Assembly: GCA_018287875.1 (NCBI GenBank)
Contig: JAGVVL010000013.1
Coordinates: 868,001-932,000 of the forward strand
Direction: 5' to 3'
DNA length: 64,000 nt
DNA from: Nigrospora sphaerica
Taxonomy: Eukaryota > Ascomycota > Sordariomycetes > Amphisphaeriales > Apiosporaceae
This document shows positions 20,950-32,426 of the stretch, in pieces. Made by a program: the position numbers and the translations under genes. Each line of letters begins with the position of its first letter. Within the stretch, counting starts at the first letter, position 1. Below the pieces are notes generated by a model. The model was not told where the DNA came from. It saw nothing but the letters and a program-made list of their open reading frames with translations, and made no database searches.

Positions 20950-21390
20950 TCACCATGCCGCACAGTTGCGGTAATGCGGGCTATTAATATTGGGCTTATT
21001 CTGCCGCCTGAACTTTCGAAAGGCCAAGACACTGCAGTCCCGTAAGGTACATACACGGAATTGATATCGTGAACTATGTTCTAGGTTAGCATGCTCCCGT
21101 AAGGAAAGGCTCTTTCCCCACATACGAACACGGAGGACTTCTAGCGAATGGCTCTCTTCGATGATTTTGGATTTCACAACGATGCCGCGGCTGCGCCTGC
21201 CGAGGATCTGGCATAATACCCGAGCAGTACCATGAAAAATACGTTCACGGACCGCACGGGGTGAGATGCTGCGATCAGAAAGGGTGCTTTCCATACTCCC
21301 TTCAGTCGAGTTGCGCCCTCCGGCATCTGCCGGTAAGACTCGCGCAGACACTGCCAAGAATAAGCAGGAGAACAGCATCCATCGAGTCAT
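20950..21390 (-). CDS. Small secreted protein, function unknown
   Basis: A 146-codon uninterrupted frame starts with a clear signal peptide (MTRWMLFSCLFLAVSARVLPADA). The mature part is basic with four cysteines (VLCQ, RVCTLRDC, NCAAW at the C-terminus), an N-glycosylation site (NST) and no recognised domain. The start was chosen because the signal peptide begins at the first ATG. It is isolated among old repeats. It could be a fungal secreted effector-type protein or a fortuitous frame; no homologue is recognised. Confidence 0.4.
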   Translation of the reverse strand: MTRWMLFSCLFLAVSARVLPADAGGRNSTEGSMESTLSDRSISPRAVRERIFHGTARVLCQILGRRSRGIVVKSKIIEESHSLEVLRVRMWGKSLSLREHANLEHSSRYQFRVCTLRDCSVLAFRKFRRQNKPNINSPHYRNCAAW

Positions 21391-21957
21391 TCTAGTAATA
21401 AAGTGAGAAAGAATACACGTAACCTCGGCAATTCTTAAAGTACTGGGGCTGATATCCCATCTACAGCGAGAGAAAGGAATAGAGAAAAGTGTGCAGCTTT
21501 AAAGTCGAGGGGTGTCCTTATAAGATATGGAAGGAAGAAAGTTGAAAATAAACACACCACAATCTTCGTAGCATTGAAGTTCATACAACGATAAGGAACT
21601 GTACGTCCCGTGGCATGTGTTGTCTTGTTATTTAATCTCTTTGACTAATAAAATTTAACTTTAATAACGGTTGGCATGGAAAGACCGTGCGGGGTAAAAG
21701 AAATACTCGACAAGCAACCCCACACTTTAGACACTATATTAGTACATGTAAGGTTTGAATTGCATGGCTTGATTAATAAAGGATAGTTCTTAAAGTGTCG
21801 TTTACAATTAAGTGCTAATGGATGAGCAATCTCTTCTTCCTTATGATCATTTTACAACGACTCAATGTTAACCTTATTAGGCCGTGAAGGCGAGAATGCA
21901 TACTATTTTTAACTGTTTATAGGTAGACTTATCAATGGCAGCAATGCCTTCATAATC

Positions 21958-22700
21958 GTGGCCGCGTTCTTTATGGTACCCCTCCCCATGACCTCTGGCG
22001 ACGCCGCTGCCTTACCGAGCATCGGCTCCCTTGAAGTAGTTGACCTCTCGCTCACCGTGCACCAGACGCCGCGCCGGTGTTCACTTTACCGCTGCTACGG
22101 AGTCGGCGGTTGCGCGGCTACATATGCAGCCTCTTTATTTGCTTGCTCTACGCGCGCGCCCGGCCTCACACACCTTGATCTCGGCCTTCTCGGGATGCCG
22201 GCCGACAGGGCGGCGCATGGCTAAGTGATGCTGATGGACAATTAAAGGAATGTCGAGTAGGTGGCAAGCTGCCCTGGTCGTCTCATAGTGGCGTTTTGCT
22301 TCCCGCCTTGCTACTGGACCGGATATCGGCGCTCACGCATCTACACCTCGTGCAGCCTTCATGTCGGACCACGACTTTTACTATAAGCTATATTACATGC
22401 TGGACGTGCATAAGGCCGCCTTTCACACTCAGTAGGTGGTGATACACTGAAGCGTCGCCGGCTTCTCCACTGTGCTCGTGCTCGACCACTGCCTGCCCGT
22501 GTGTAAGAGTAGCGTGTGACGCCGCGACGGCCCGGGCCCCATCCCGCCCGGCGACGGCTACAAGCAGCTCGACGATGACTTTACCTTTTATTAGACGTAG
22601 CTGCGCTTTCCCACCGCCTACGCCGGCCGCCTCTCGTACTTACGGCGCCTCCAGCTAGGCGGCATCTTCATTAATGACGTATCTGCTTTGACTTATAATC
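21958..22700 (+). pseudogene. Leucine-rich-repeat (F-box/LRR-like) gene relic
   Basis: Fragments in different frames carry leucine-rich motifs: LPSIGSLEVVDLSLTV, GLTHLDLGLLGMP, ISALTHLHLVQPS and GRLSYLRRLQLGGIFINDV. They occur in the order and spacing expected for an LRR domain of the kind found in fungal F-box/LRR proteins, but no F-box is visible and several frameshifts and stops intervene. The stretch is GC-richer than its surroundings. Assignment is tentative. Confidence 0.4.
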
Positions 22701-23351
22701 GGCGTCCGTGGGAAACTGTAATACAGGGTACGACGCACTCCTACGCGGCTTTTCCAGCTTGTCAGGTCAGTTTGTAGCAATCGCCGTACCTGATCTACGT
22801 TTTCCTGTGGCTAGTTCTTTAACCCAACCCCGACGCGGTAATTGTATTATGTTGCACGACGACAGCCATGAGTTATCAAAGAGCGCCATGAGTTTATGAA
22901 TACAAAATACTAGTTATGACACTCGGGAAGGACAAATGTCCGAGATACAGCACCGCTAGACTCTCAGCTAAAAGTAGGACGTTCTTGCTAAGCCTGGTGT
23001 CGTCTTCTCGTCCGAGACTTCGCGTGACACGGCATGAACTACATACACCACCTACCATTTCTTATCGCAACTACAGTAAGAATCGGTTTGAGTCGAGACC
23101 GACCTCACTTTTAAGAATAGGCGCCTACTTCTTTATGGCGTCTTCCGTGATAGTACGTTCATAGCCCGCTCCCCCTCTATCCTCCCCACCACAACGAAAG
23201 GAGGGCGACGCTTCACCACCACTACTGACACACTATCACGGCCTTTTCGACTAGTAACCCACCTGACCGTCACCTCGTAATGTAGCATTTAGTTTTCCTC
23301 ATTAACAACAGCAATAAGTCGCAGTTTCTACAACAAACCATCTCAATACGC

Positions 23352-23435
23352 GCCCGGTTAGCTCAATCGGTAGAGCGTGAGACTCTTAGCTTCCCAGCAA
23401 TCTCAAGGTTGCGGGTTCGACCCCCGCATTGGGCT
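23352..23435 (+). tRNA. tRNA-Lys (anticodon CUU) with 11-nt intron
   Basis: The cloverleaf reads acceptor GCCCGGT/ATTGGGC (two G-T pairs), D-arm AGCTCAATCGGTAGAGC, anticodon stem TGAGA/TCTCA with anticodon CTT at 23385-23387, and T-arm TGCGG-GTTCGAC-CCCCGCA. An 11-nt intron (23389-23399, GCTTCCCAGCA) sits one base after the anticodon, the canonical place for eukaryotic tRNA introns. Confidence 0.93.
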
Positions 23436-23439
23436 CAAT

Positions 23440-24250
23440 TCCTGATGCATCCCGGTTACCGGGACCCAATATTTTTTATAGATTACTCCTCTTTATCGGC
23501 GTCTTATTTTCTCAGCTGGAATCATAATGAAGCGTAATTATAAATCGATTTACACGAGGCGATGGACGGAATACTGAAAGATTCGGGTAGAGATGCAGGC
23601 TATTTATCTACAACACGGTCTGCAGCTTCCAAATTTCGGGTGCTCGGCGGCGGCTGTCCCCCGATCCTCTGTAATCAGCGAGACTCCAAATATGCAACAC
23701 CCGGGAGAGTAGTTAGGTGTGCCAGTGTCATTGTGGGCTCCAGCTAGTGTTGATAGGAGTTCTTTACTAAAGAGAGGATAGTACGTAGGTAAGTCACATA
23801 AAGTAATAGATCAATATATACAGATGGGCCCTAGTTAAGCGAACAAGGCTCAAGTGAGCCTGCGTATCGCAACTGCTAGGCAGCCGAACTCTCTCCGGGC
23901 CAACACCAGCAGGACAATGATAGGCACGGGGTGCAGAAAAGTTAGAGGAACAGTTTCAGTTGATAGCCGCAACACATGATACGGTGGGTAAGACAAAGCT
24001 AGTCTTTGACATATAGCAGCTCTCTGTGCGGGTTATACAGAGTCCTCGATATAAAGCACTGGGACAATCCTGGCCGATAGTAGCGACGGCAAGAAACTCG
24101 GCAAATCAGTCTGAGGCGATACAACCTATATAATGTAAGAATATGCTTAACGGAGGTAAAGGGCTGATTGGAGAGCGAAAGAAACATTGATTCGGACGAA
24201 AGGTAGAGTGTGTATTTTGTATACAATTGGTGTCCACATGCAGTCTCATG
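23440..24250. other. No recognisable gene
   Basis: Only short frames without known motifs separate tRNA-Lys from the nested transposon complex. Confidence 0.4.
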
Positions 24251-24602
24251 CAGTTAAGTTAGAGGACCCCCATTTCGGCCCCCCCCCCACATTTCGGCCC
24301 CCCAGCAACACCACGCTTAAAACCAACCCTATCAATAGAACTTTAAGTGCAGCCTTAATTAATGACAACTCTAATATAAGAACCAGCCTCACTTAGGCTT
24401 TCGCTATCGCTCTCTTCATCTAGACCACTTTCAATCTCCCCGACCGCCAACTGAGCCCGGTGGATGTCTTCAATGTTCGCGAACTTCGAATTAGGGTTTA
24501 AATCCACCTTCCTCTTCCTTAGTCTTATAGTCTCAATCCTAGCTTCGAGAGCCTGAATCTGCCTTTAAGCAGTAGCTAATTGGACATTCTTCTTATTAAA
24601 GG

Positions 24603-24891
24603 TGTTAAGGAGCGGGCAGGCAGGTGGATAACAGAGTCGATTCAGGTTCTATGCTACAGGTCCAGGTTCCTATTCTGTCGGTACAGGTCAGGCTTGGTGG
24701 ACAGGACGTAGCTTGAAGAGCTACAACTGAAGTCTTCTCGGTCGCAGACTTCTTATCTAAATCCCCAACGGAGGTCCGTACCAAGCGGTCTTGACAGAAC
24801 TCCATCGCGAGACGACTAATCCGTAGCTAGTTTAGGATGTCTCAGAGGCTGCCCTGTGCCGGTACGGCCTGTCACGGTCCACCCCGTGACA
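24603..24891 (+). repeat. Solo LTR (289 bp) of another LTR family
   Basis: The segment begins TGTTAAGGAGCGG and ends CCCCGTGACA and is flanked by the perfect 5-bp duplication AAAGG (24598-24602, 24892-24896). It splits the C-terminal coding part of the pogo transposase. No internal retroelement sequence is left. Strand is arbitrary. Confidence 0.75.
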
Positions 24892-25348
24892 AAAGGCCTT
24901 TTGAATCTTCTAGAAGAGTAGCTATTAAGTAGTTGAGTATTCTGCTAACTAGTTCAAAAGCTGTACTTGGTCTTTAAAGTCCAACGTCTTCTTTAGAGTG
25001 GACTACACTACTGTAGAAGTATAAGATCTCTTTTAAGGCGTTAGTAAGAGTCCGTTTAAGTATAATTGCTTCGATTTTGTCGTGTCGGGTGCTGTTTAGT
25101 GCGTATTTTAAACTAAATTCCAGCTTAAAAGCGGTTTAGCTATATTAACTAGTTAAAGACCGGCGTGTCACGGTTCAAGGAACGAGGGATCTGTTGATAA
25201 CCCAAGGGTTCTATTGAGATGCGAAAACTACAGGTGAAGAGGAAAAGAAGAGGAACAGGCTCCTCTCAGTCACTGTTTGCCAGGAATATATCCAGCCAAA
25301 CGCGGTACGTACCACCGGCCAGAGGTCCATGCGTTCCCATGCCCTTGT

Positions 25349-25561
25349 TGTAAGGGAGGAGGCGTTGGAGAGGTGCATCTGCAGGCTGGTCACCTGACCT
25401 GCGGCACAGACCCACCGGCAGCCTACTAGCGAGGAGCGGGCGCACTGCTGGCGCCCGACCTGAACTTGGATTCTGCAAGAATCAGTCTTGCAGTGGAATT
25501 GAGCCTGCCCTTCGCTACCCTATACCTGACGGTGCCATTGTGATTCCTTCGGATCCTTACA
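25349..25561 (+). repeat. Gypsy 5' LTR
   Basis: The 213-bp repeat runs from TGTAAGGGAGGAGG to CGGATCCTTACA. It contains a perfect 8-bp hairpin, CTGCAAGA-ATCAG-TCTTGCAG, around 25474-25494. A further related solo copy, inverted, lies at 33179-33391. Confidence 0.95.
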
Positions 25562-25576
25562 ATTCTGATTCTTCTC
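25562..25576 (+). other. Candidate self-priming site downstream of 5' LTR
   Basis: No tRNA 3'-end complement (TGG...) follows the LTR. Instead CTGATTCTT (25565-25573) is the exact reverse complement of AAGAATCAG (25477-25485) inside the LTR. This is the arrangement used by Tf1/sushi-type chromoviruses, where the 5' end of the transcript folds back as primer. The nine-base match is seen directly; the mechanism is inferred. Confidence 0.45.
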
Positions 25577-25608
25577 TTAACGTCACCTATACGGTAGCGA
25601 GCGGCAAG

Positions 25609-26634
25609 ATGGTAAGGGGAAACAGAACTACCCCGGCGACCGCCGCCCCAAGCGAAACACCCGAAAGCATCGCGGCCATTCAGCCTACCGCCGACCTCTC
25701 GATAGAGGAACGACAGCTCGAAGATATCAATGCGCGTATCCGCCTCTTAGAACAGCTCCAGCAGCAAAAGGAAAAGGAGCGAGAACTCCGCCTCGCCCTT
25801 GGGCTCGACACCAACAGCATGTCGACACCGGCGCGACCGCGACGCGACTCCTCCTCTTCTTCCGACCAAGGCCGCGACCTCCGCACGCGCAACATCGATA
25901 CTTTTAAATGTTCGTGGGGGTTCCGACAACGCGAGGAATGGCTAGGCGACCTCGAGCTAGCCTTCATGCGCGCCACGAAACGCTTCAAGAAACATAGAAA
26001 GCGCATCCTATTTGCACTCGACTATATGGAACAGGAGGCACGCACGCTATGGAAACGACGGCTAAGCGACTACGAGTCACCAGAGGAACGAGATGCTGTT
26101 TACAACGACTACCCAGCCTTTGAGGAGTGGACACTCTCCTTATTACGCAATGCGGAGAACCAAGAGTACATCATCGCGAACCAACTTAACAACGCCGCCC
26201 AAGGGCCTACGCAGAGCCCTCGAGACTTCGATATCTACCTCGCCGGCCTCGAGAAACAGCTACAGCGAACGAGTGAAGAGGAGCGTATGCGCTGCTTCTT
26301 CGCCAAGCTTGAACCCCAGTTCCAGTCGTACCTTAACATATACGGTGGTGCAAAGCCAACGAGTCGGGCCCAAATGGTCATCTGGGCTCAGAGCCGATGG
26401 GATGAATGGGCTAGGTCAGACAGCCGGAATAAACGAAGAGCGGACACGCACTTTGAGCGACCATCGAAACGCTATCAAGGAGGCAGAGAATTCCCGCAGA
26501 ACCGCCCACGCACGGACCACTTTGAGAGCAGAAACTCGATTACGCCCGACCCGCGCCGACCTTACGAGCCCCGCCGACCGCAAGCCCCGAGAGCTGGAGG
26601 AGGAACCCTATCGGACGGAACGGACGAGTCCTAA
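25609..26634 (+). CDS. Gypsy Gag
   Basis: The frame is open from inside the LTR, but the first ATG beyond LTR and primer site, at 25609, is the likely start, giving about 341 codons to TAA 26632-26634. A coiled-coil-like acidic/basic stretch (ERQLEDINARIRLLEQLQQQ) precedes the retrotransposon gag domain (RQREEWLGDLELAF..., TLWKRRL...EEWTLSLLRNAENQ). The tail is rich in Arg and Pro and suits nucleic acid binding. Gag assembles the virus-like particle in the cytoplasm. The CCHC zinc knuckle [14 protein letters not shown] follows directly but in another frame (from 26637), so either frameshifting or an indel joins the two. Confidence 0.85.
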   Translation: MVRGNRTTPATAAPSETPESIAAIQPTADLSIEERQLEDINARIRLLEQLQQQKEKERELRLALGLDTNSMSTPARPRRDSSSSSDQGRDLRTRNIDTFKCSWGFRQREEWLGDLELAFMRATKRFKKHRKRILFALDYMEQEARTLWKRRLSDYESPEERDAVYNDYPAFEEWTLSLLRNAENQEYIIANQLNNAAQGPTQSPRDFDIYLAGLEKQLQRTSEEERMRCFFAKLEPQFQSYLNIYGGAKPTSRAQMVIWAQSRWDEWARSDSRNKRRADTHFERPSKRYQGGREFPQNRPRTDHFESRNSITPDPRRPYEPRRPQAPRAGGGTLSDGTDES

Positions 26635-26636
26635 CA

Positions 26637-29600
26637 TGCTATACCTGTGGGAGCGAGGAGCACCTGTCCCCTAACTGCCCAAGAGCCAGCGCACAGGAGG
26701 CGCATCACCGCCGAGGCGGCCGCGAACACCAGGCAAACCAGGGAAAGCCCGGGCCCTGTAGAGGCACCCTACTCTACAGAGCCTCCGCTGTTAAGGGTTA
26801 CGACCCGCCTACACACTCGTGTCACGATAGAGAATGGAACGAATCTCCAAACTCATGCCGACTTAGACACTTGTGCCGAGGTGGACTGCGTAAGCTTCGC
26901 TTTTGCTCAGACCGCAAACCTCCAGCGAAGCAGTGTCGAACCACCGACTATCCACGCCGTTGGGCAGCTACGTTGCCCTACTTACGGTGTTTACGAGGTC
27001 CCCTTTCGTATCACGGATGACCGGGGCACCACGCGGACTTGTCGACGCCTCTGCGTCGCCATTGATCGAGACCCTCGCACTGAAGGGAGCCCTATCCTGT
27101 TATCCCGCACATTCCTGAACGAGCACCGTGTGATCCTCGAACCTGCTAGCGATAGGTGGCTCTTCGGCTTAGAGATAGCGAAGAGCGAGCTCCTTACTGC
27201 GCCGCAGTTCCTGGACCAAGCGCGTGGTTCAGCGCATGTGTATGCGGTGACAATGCTACCAACCCTAGCTCTGCCAGACGAAGACGAGCCTGTGGCTAGC
27301 CAAGATCTCGACAGCATTCCGGCAGAGCTCCGCTCGTTTCTCGACGTATTCAGCGCCCAAGAGGCCAACCAGGTTCCGGACCACAAGGCCTCGGACCATG
27401 CCATCGATCTCCTGCCGGACACCTCCCCACCTTACGGCCCTATCTACCCTCTCGCTCAAGACGAATTACGAGAACTTCGCGAATACCTAGAGACAAACCT
27501 ACGAAGCGGCAGGATCCAACCGTCGAAGAGCCCAGCTGGCGCTCCCATTTTATTCGTCCCCAAGAAGGACGGTACACTCCGCCTTTGCGTTGACTACCGG
27601 GGCCTCAACCAGGTCACGGTGAAGAACCGGACGCCTACCATAGGATTCGCATCCGGCGAGGAGACGAGTGGAAGACAGCCTTTCGCACGCGTTACGGTCA
27701 CTTCGAGTATGTGGTTATGCCTTTTGGGCTCACCAACGCGCCAGCCACCTTCCAAGGGTATATCCATGAGGCGCTCCAAGGCCTACTCGACGTCGTCTGC
27801 GTCGCATACCTCGACGATATCCTTATCTTCTCTAAGGACCGCAACACCCATGCTCAGGACCTCCAAAGCGTACTACAGCGCCTCCGTGAGGCCGAGCTTT
27901 TCGCTAAGCCCTCCAAGTGTTCCTTTTTCCAGGACCATGTCGAGTTCCTAGGATTTATTATCTCGCGCGACGGCATATCGATGGAGCCTAGTCGGGTGTC
28001 CACTATCCAGGAGTGGCCGCTTCCTCAGAGCTTCCATGATATCCAGGTTTTCCTTGGGTTCTGCAACTTCTACCGACGATTCATTTACCGGTACTCCCAT
28101 ATTGCTCGCCCCTTACATAACCAGCTTAAGGGGATGGTTCGAGGCAGGAAGCCAGGCTTAGCCTCTATGGGACTTAAAGAGGTCCAGGCCTTTAAGCAAC
28201 TCCAGGATGCTTTCATTAAGGCACCGTTACTCCGTCACTTCGATAGCCAGCGGCTCACCCGAGTGGAAACTGACGCATCGGATTTTGCAATGGCAGGTGT
28301 GCTAACGCAAGCGGATGATAGTGGGCGATTCGCCCCCATTGCGTTTTGGTCTCGCAAGTTCAACGCCGCTGAACTGGCGTACTCCGTACCGGATAAGGAG
28401 ATGATGGCTATCGTGGAGTCCTTCAAGCACTGGCGGCACTACCTCCAAGGTAGCCTGCAGCCAGTGGAAGTACTTACAGACCACCAGAACCTCCAAGTGT
28501 TTATGAAGCAGAGTCGACTTAACGGGCGTCAAGCGCGGTGGTGCATGTTCTTGGCTCCTTTTGACTTCAACATCAAACATAGGCCTGGCAAGAGCAACCC
28601 CGCGGACGCGCCGTCGAGAAGACCAGACTTTAAGGGCGAAATGCCGCCGAGGACTGAACTCCTCGACACCTTACACGCTAAGGTAGTGCATATCCAAGGG
28701 GCACGGGCTAGTGCACCCCTACCTCAGTTGATCGCAACGTATGTTGGCGCCACCGGCGCGACAAAGTATCGCCAGGCGAGAGGTGCCTTACAGGGCGAGA
28801 ATATTTATTCAGACGAAGGGTCGGCTAAGTTTAAGGAACTAGTCAGACAGGGCCAGAGAACGGACCCAGAGACGCGAGCCCGTCTTGATGCCTGGGAAGC
28901 GAGCAGAGCCCCAGATGCCCGAGGAGCAAAGGTGCACTCGGATGCCCGAGGGGCTAAGGAGCCCTCGGAGGATGAGCCAGAGACGCGAACCCGTCTTGAT
29001 GCCTGGGAAGCGAGCAGAGCCCCAGATGCCCGGGGAGCAAAGGAGCACCCGGATGCCCGAGGGGCTAAGGAGCCCTCGGAGGATGAGCCAGAGACGCGAT
29101 CCCGTCTTGATGCCTGGGAAGCGAGCAGAGCCCCAGATGCCCGGGGAGCAAAGGAGCACCCGGATGCCCGAGGGGCTAAGGGGCCCTCGGAGGATGAGCC
29201 GGCTAGATCGAAGAGACTAGTTAGGCTGGGCTACAAATTAGTCCCAGGGACACAACGTCGCCTTGATGCCTGGGAAGTGAGCAGAGCCCCAGATGCCCGG
29301 GGAGCAAAGGAGCACTCGGATGCCCGAGTGGTTAAGGAGACCTCGGAGGATGAGCCGGCTAGATCGAAGAGACTAGTTAGGCTGGGCTACAAATTAGTCC
29401 CAGAGACGCAACGTCGTCTTGCTGGAGAGACGGACGCGTCCTCGCAGCGAAACGCAGGTGACTGGTCAGTGGTTGGCAGCACGCTGTTGTTTAAAGGCAA
29501 GGTGGTGATACCGGCCTCGAAGGCTCTAAAGGATACTATCCTAGAGACCTACCATGACGACCCCTTGCAGGGCACTTTGGACGAAAACGGACAGAAGAAC

Positions 29601-30866
29601 TGATCCGTAGGAAGTACTACTGGAAGCATCTCGCTATCGACGTCGCCGCGTGGGTGGATAGCTGCGAGGTATGCCAAGGAACAAAGGCGAAGAGACATCG
29701 ACCTTATGGCGAGCTACAGTCGTTACCGCTACCACAAGGACCATGGCAGGAGATCACAATGGACTTCATCACCGGCCTGCCTGAAGCGCAGTTCCAGGGG
29801 ACCCGGTGAATGCCATCCTGGTCGTGGTAGACAGGTATACGAAGATGAGTCGGTTCTTCGCTGTCAATACGTCGATGACGAGCCCGCAGCTTGCAGAGCT
29901 ATTGCATAAAGAGATCGAACTGCGATACGGAGCCCCAAGAGGGATTGTGTCAGACAGGGGCAGCCTATTCACTAGCGAGTTCTGGTCGAACCTTTGCTTC
30001 TACTCGAGGATTAAACAGAGGCTATCTACAGCCTTCCATCCCCAAACAGACGGCCAAACAGAAAGGGCTAACCAGGTACTAGAGGTATACCTACGGTGCT
30101 TCACTGGCGACGAACCAGCGGCATGGCCACGACTCCTCGGCGAAGCAGAGTTCGCAGTTAATAACGCGACGAGCGCAACAACGGGCATCTCCCCATTTTT
30201 AGCACTCTACGGATACAACCCCGAAATCCGTGAGGGGATCGTGGACGAACCCCGGGGAGGGAGGTGCCAGCCGCTAAAGAACGGATCGAACGCCTACAAG
30301 CCATTAGGGAAAAGCTACAGACTCGCTGGCAAAACGCCACAGCGGCACAGCAGAAGTGGTATAACCGGAGACACCAACCCCTACACATGAGGACAGGCGA
30401 CCTCGTAGGGCTATCGACAAGGAACCTGCGGTTAAAAGTGAACAATAAGCTAAAGCCTAAGTTCCTCGGACCGTTCAAGATCACCGAGAAGGTTGGCCGT
30501 GCCGCCTACCGCATCGCATTACCGACAAAATACCAGCGACTCCACGACGTTTTCCCGGTGTCCCTCCTTGAGCCATGGAATATCCGTCTTGGAAGCCGGG
30601 CCGAGGACTTCTTACAAGGCCCCGAGCTTGAGGACGACGAAGAAGAATGGGAAGTCGAAGACATCTTAGCGAAACGCAAGCGACACGGCGGGTACCAGTA
30701 CCTAGTGAAGTGGAAGGGCTGGCCTGCAGAATATAATCAGTGGGAGCCAGCAAGACATCTACAGCACGCACCTATATTAGTGCAACGGTTCGAACAGCAA
30801 GCAAGAAGGCAAGGGACAAGACAGGCCTATGATCCATTACAGGCCCAGAGGGCAGAGAAGAACTAA
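26637..30866 (+). pseudogene. Gypsy Pol (protease-RT-RNase H-integrase-chromodomain), frameshifted
   Basis: Order of parts: CCHC knuckle (26637), protease with [10 protein letters not shown] at the active site, reverse transcriptase start ([20 protein letters not shown]), a gap, then [14 protein letters not shown] and [13 protein letters not shown] (about 27800), RNase H (ETDASDFAMAGVL, TDHQNLQVF), a linker with tandem repeats, integrase zinc motif ending C-x2-C (near 29670), the integrase triad in MDFITGLP, SDRGSLFTS and HPQTDGQTERANQ, and a chromodomain (EVEDILAKRKRHGGYQYLVK) before TAA near 30866. At about 27640 some 30 codons including RT motif A, with its catalytic Asp, are missing and the frame changes. 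Further frameshifts lie near 29570, 29808 and 30262, several beside short G or C runs. The enzyme set would copy and integrate the element; the chromodomain targets integration to modified chromatin. Confidence 0.9.
28876..29440 (+). repeat. Tandem repeat in the RNase H-integrase linker
   Basis: Units of 111 bp (37 codons), with cores SRAPDARGAKEHPDARGAKE, repeat from about 28890, 29001 and 29112; a variant unit starts near 29268 with a spacing of 156 bp. A second motif, ARSKRLVRLGYKLVP, occurs twice (about 29208 and 29359). The repeats stay in frame with pol. Chromoviruses normally have no such array here. A role as flexible hydrophilic spacer is possible. Confidence 0.85.
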
Positions 30867-31017
30867 AGCAAAGCTGCCGAAAAACCATCATCCTAACAGC
30901 GCGTCGCCAACAACATGACAGCAAAAGGCCCAGCCAGAACGAACACGATAAACAGCCGTCGCCACGACAACGGCGCGCCTGCAACATGGTGGCGTATAAC
31001 AAACAACTAGTCGACCC

Positions 31018-32007
31018 CTACAGGGCCAGCTCGCTGAAGGAAGAAGGGAAGTGTCTTAAGACACCCACCCACTCGCTATCACGCCACTCCTCGGCCTCCT
31101 CCGAGATTTCGCCAGCAGGCAGCTCGTCCTGCGGCACCGAGTCGCTATCGATGATATGCTGGGGGCGCGTGTCCTCCCAGACGTGGTCGCACCAGACCTG
31201 CTTGCAGTCACGCATGAAAGCACGCACGGCAATGTGCCAGACATTGGCGCCTGAGTCGCCACGGCGAAGGCGGACCTCGTTCTTCTCAGCCCAGGCTTGA
31301 AGGGCATCCTCGTCCTATAGGGCAGCCGCAAGTCAGCAAACAGACAGTGTCCCGACAGCGATAAGATAAGTACTCACAGCCCCATAGCCAGGGTGTGGGA
31401 ACTGGGTGGCCAACAGCTGGGAACGGCTGGCGACGTACTGGCTGTACGCCACCGCACGGTCCTAGCATTGTCAGCGAGTCGTCACCAAGTCACTGGCCGA
31501 TATCACATACCACACCGGTAGCCTTGTCCCCAGTGATGCCAAAGGGTGAGCCATGGGCCGTGACAGCTGCCATGAAAGCAGCAACGAGACGGTGGTAGGC
31601 CTGGTTCACCTCGCGGCGGCCGGCAGCGGGCACGAGGTACTCTCCCTCCTCCTCGTCCTCCTCGGGCTCATCGCGACCGAAGAAGGTGGCCTTCAGAATG
31701 GCCATGACCCTCTGCAGGTCGGACTCGTCGCCGTTCATCCCGGCAGGCGCCTGTTACGCGTTAGCGAAGCTATGGCGACACGATGGAAAATACTCGCCAG
31801 CTTGCATGGCTTGCTGCGCTCGCAACAAAGGCGGCATCGGTCTACCGAGGCGGCGAAAAAGACGCACTCGGGCTGAACGAAGTATAGGGCGCCGGAAGGC
31901 CAATTGTCCAGCAGGTGACCCTAGCACCGCCGACAAGGCCGGATTGCACCCTCAGGCTGGTTGTAGTTGAGCTCGCCATTCGACGAGAGATGGGGAGCGC
32001 GCGGCAT
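31018..32007 (-). pseudogene. Antisense spliced cysteine-motif gene within Gypsy element
   Basis: The gene runs opposite to gag-pol. From ATG 32007, after a pyrimidine-rich leader, it encodes MPRAPHLSSNGELNYNQPEG and a six-cysteine segment C-x2-C-x19-C-x9-C-x2-C-x6-C. A TAG, probably an altered Trp codon, follows the second Cys. Two later introns are clear: 31510-31462 (GTATGT...CTAG) and 31377-31315 (GTGAGT, TGCTGAC branch, CTATAG), both joining phase 0 exons. A first intron near 31790-31751 (GCTAAC branch) is likely, but its donor is unsettled. Downstream exons contain an acidic patch (DEPEEDEEEGEYLVP), NQAYHRLVAAFMAAV, and end with ...SSFSELAL and TAG 31018-31020. The protein is hydrophilic without signal or membrane segment and may bind zinc. 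I recognise no named family; related genes lie antisense in the Copia elements here. Confidence 0.65.
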
Positions 32008-32410
32008 GGTGACAAACGGGACGGTATCGCGACGTCGAGATGATGGTGAACTGGCGCAGAGGTGACAGCGACACAATGGAGACGCGTCGGGACCGCGTTT
32101 GAAGAATGAGGACACGTCTAGAAGACGATGAGAGGATGGCGCTCAGCGGCCGAGGAACTGACGATTGAGGATGAGGATACACTCTCGACCGAGAAGAGTA
32201 GAGGGCTGGAGATGAAGAAGGTTGGCCAGGACTGGACTGGCAGCTGGGATTAATTGCTCTGATTGTTTGGCTGCCTGGTTGCCTAGCTACGGGGACCCCG
32301 CCTCCGATCTAAGCTGGAGCTCTTACTGAGGAGGGGTAGCTTCCCCTCTTAATGGGTATGGCACCAGTGAGGTTGGCGATGCCGCCTGAGGCACCGGGAC
32401 GGCTGCCTCA

Positions 32411-32420
32411 TGAGGGGGGG
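32411..32420 (+). other. Gypsy polypurine tract
   Basis: TGAGGGGGGG lies six bases before the 3' LTR and is the expected plus-strand primer. Confidence 0.7.
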
Positions 32421-32426
32421 CATAAT

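Noticed and set aside
25680..26006. Minus-strand open frames across Gypsy gag
   Set aside because: Low-complexity Arg/Ser-rich shadows of gag, unlike the spliced antisense gene at 31018-32007.
26590..26660. Programmed frameshift between gag and the zinc knuckle
   Set aside because: No slippery heptamer was recognised, and other unprogrammed frameshifts occur in the same element, so an indel is equally likely.
28839..29220. Repetitive open frames on both strands in the pol tandem repeat
   Set aside because: They arise because the 111-bp repeat is open in several frames; only the pol frame continues into flanking domains.
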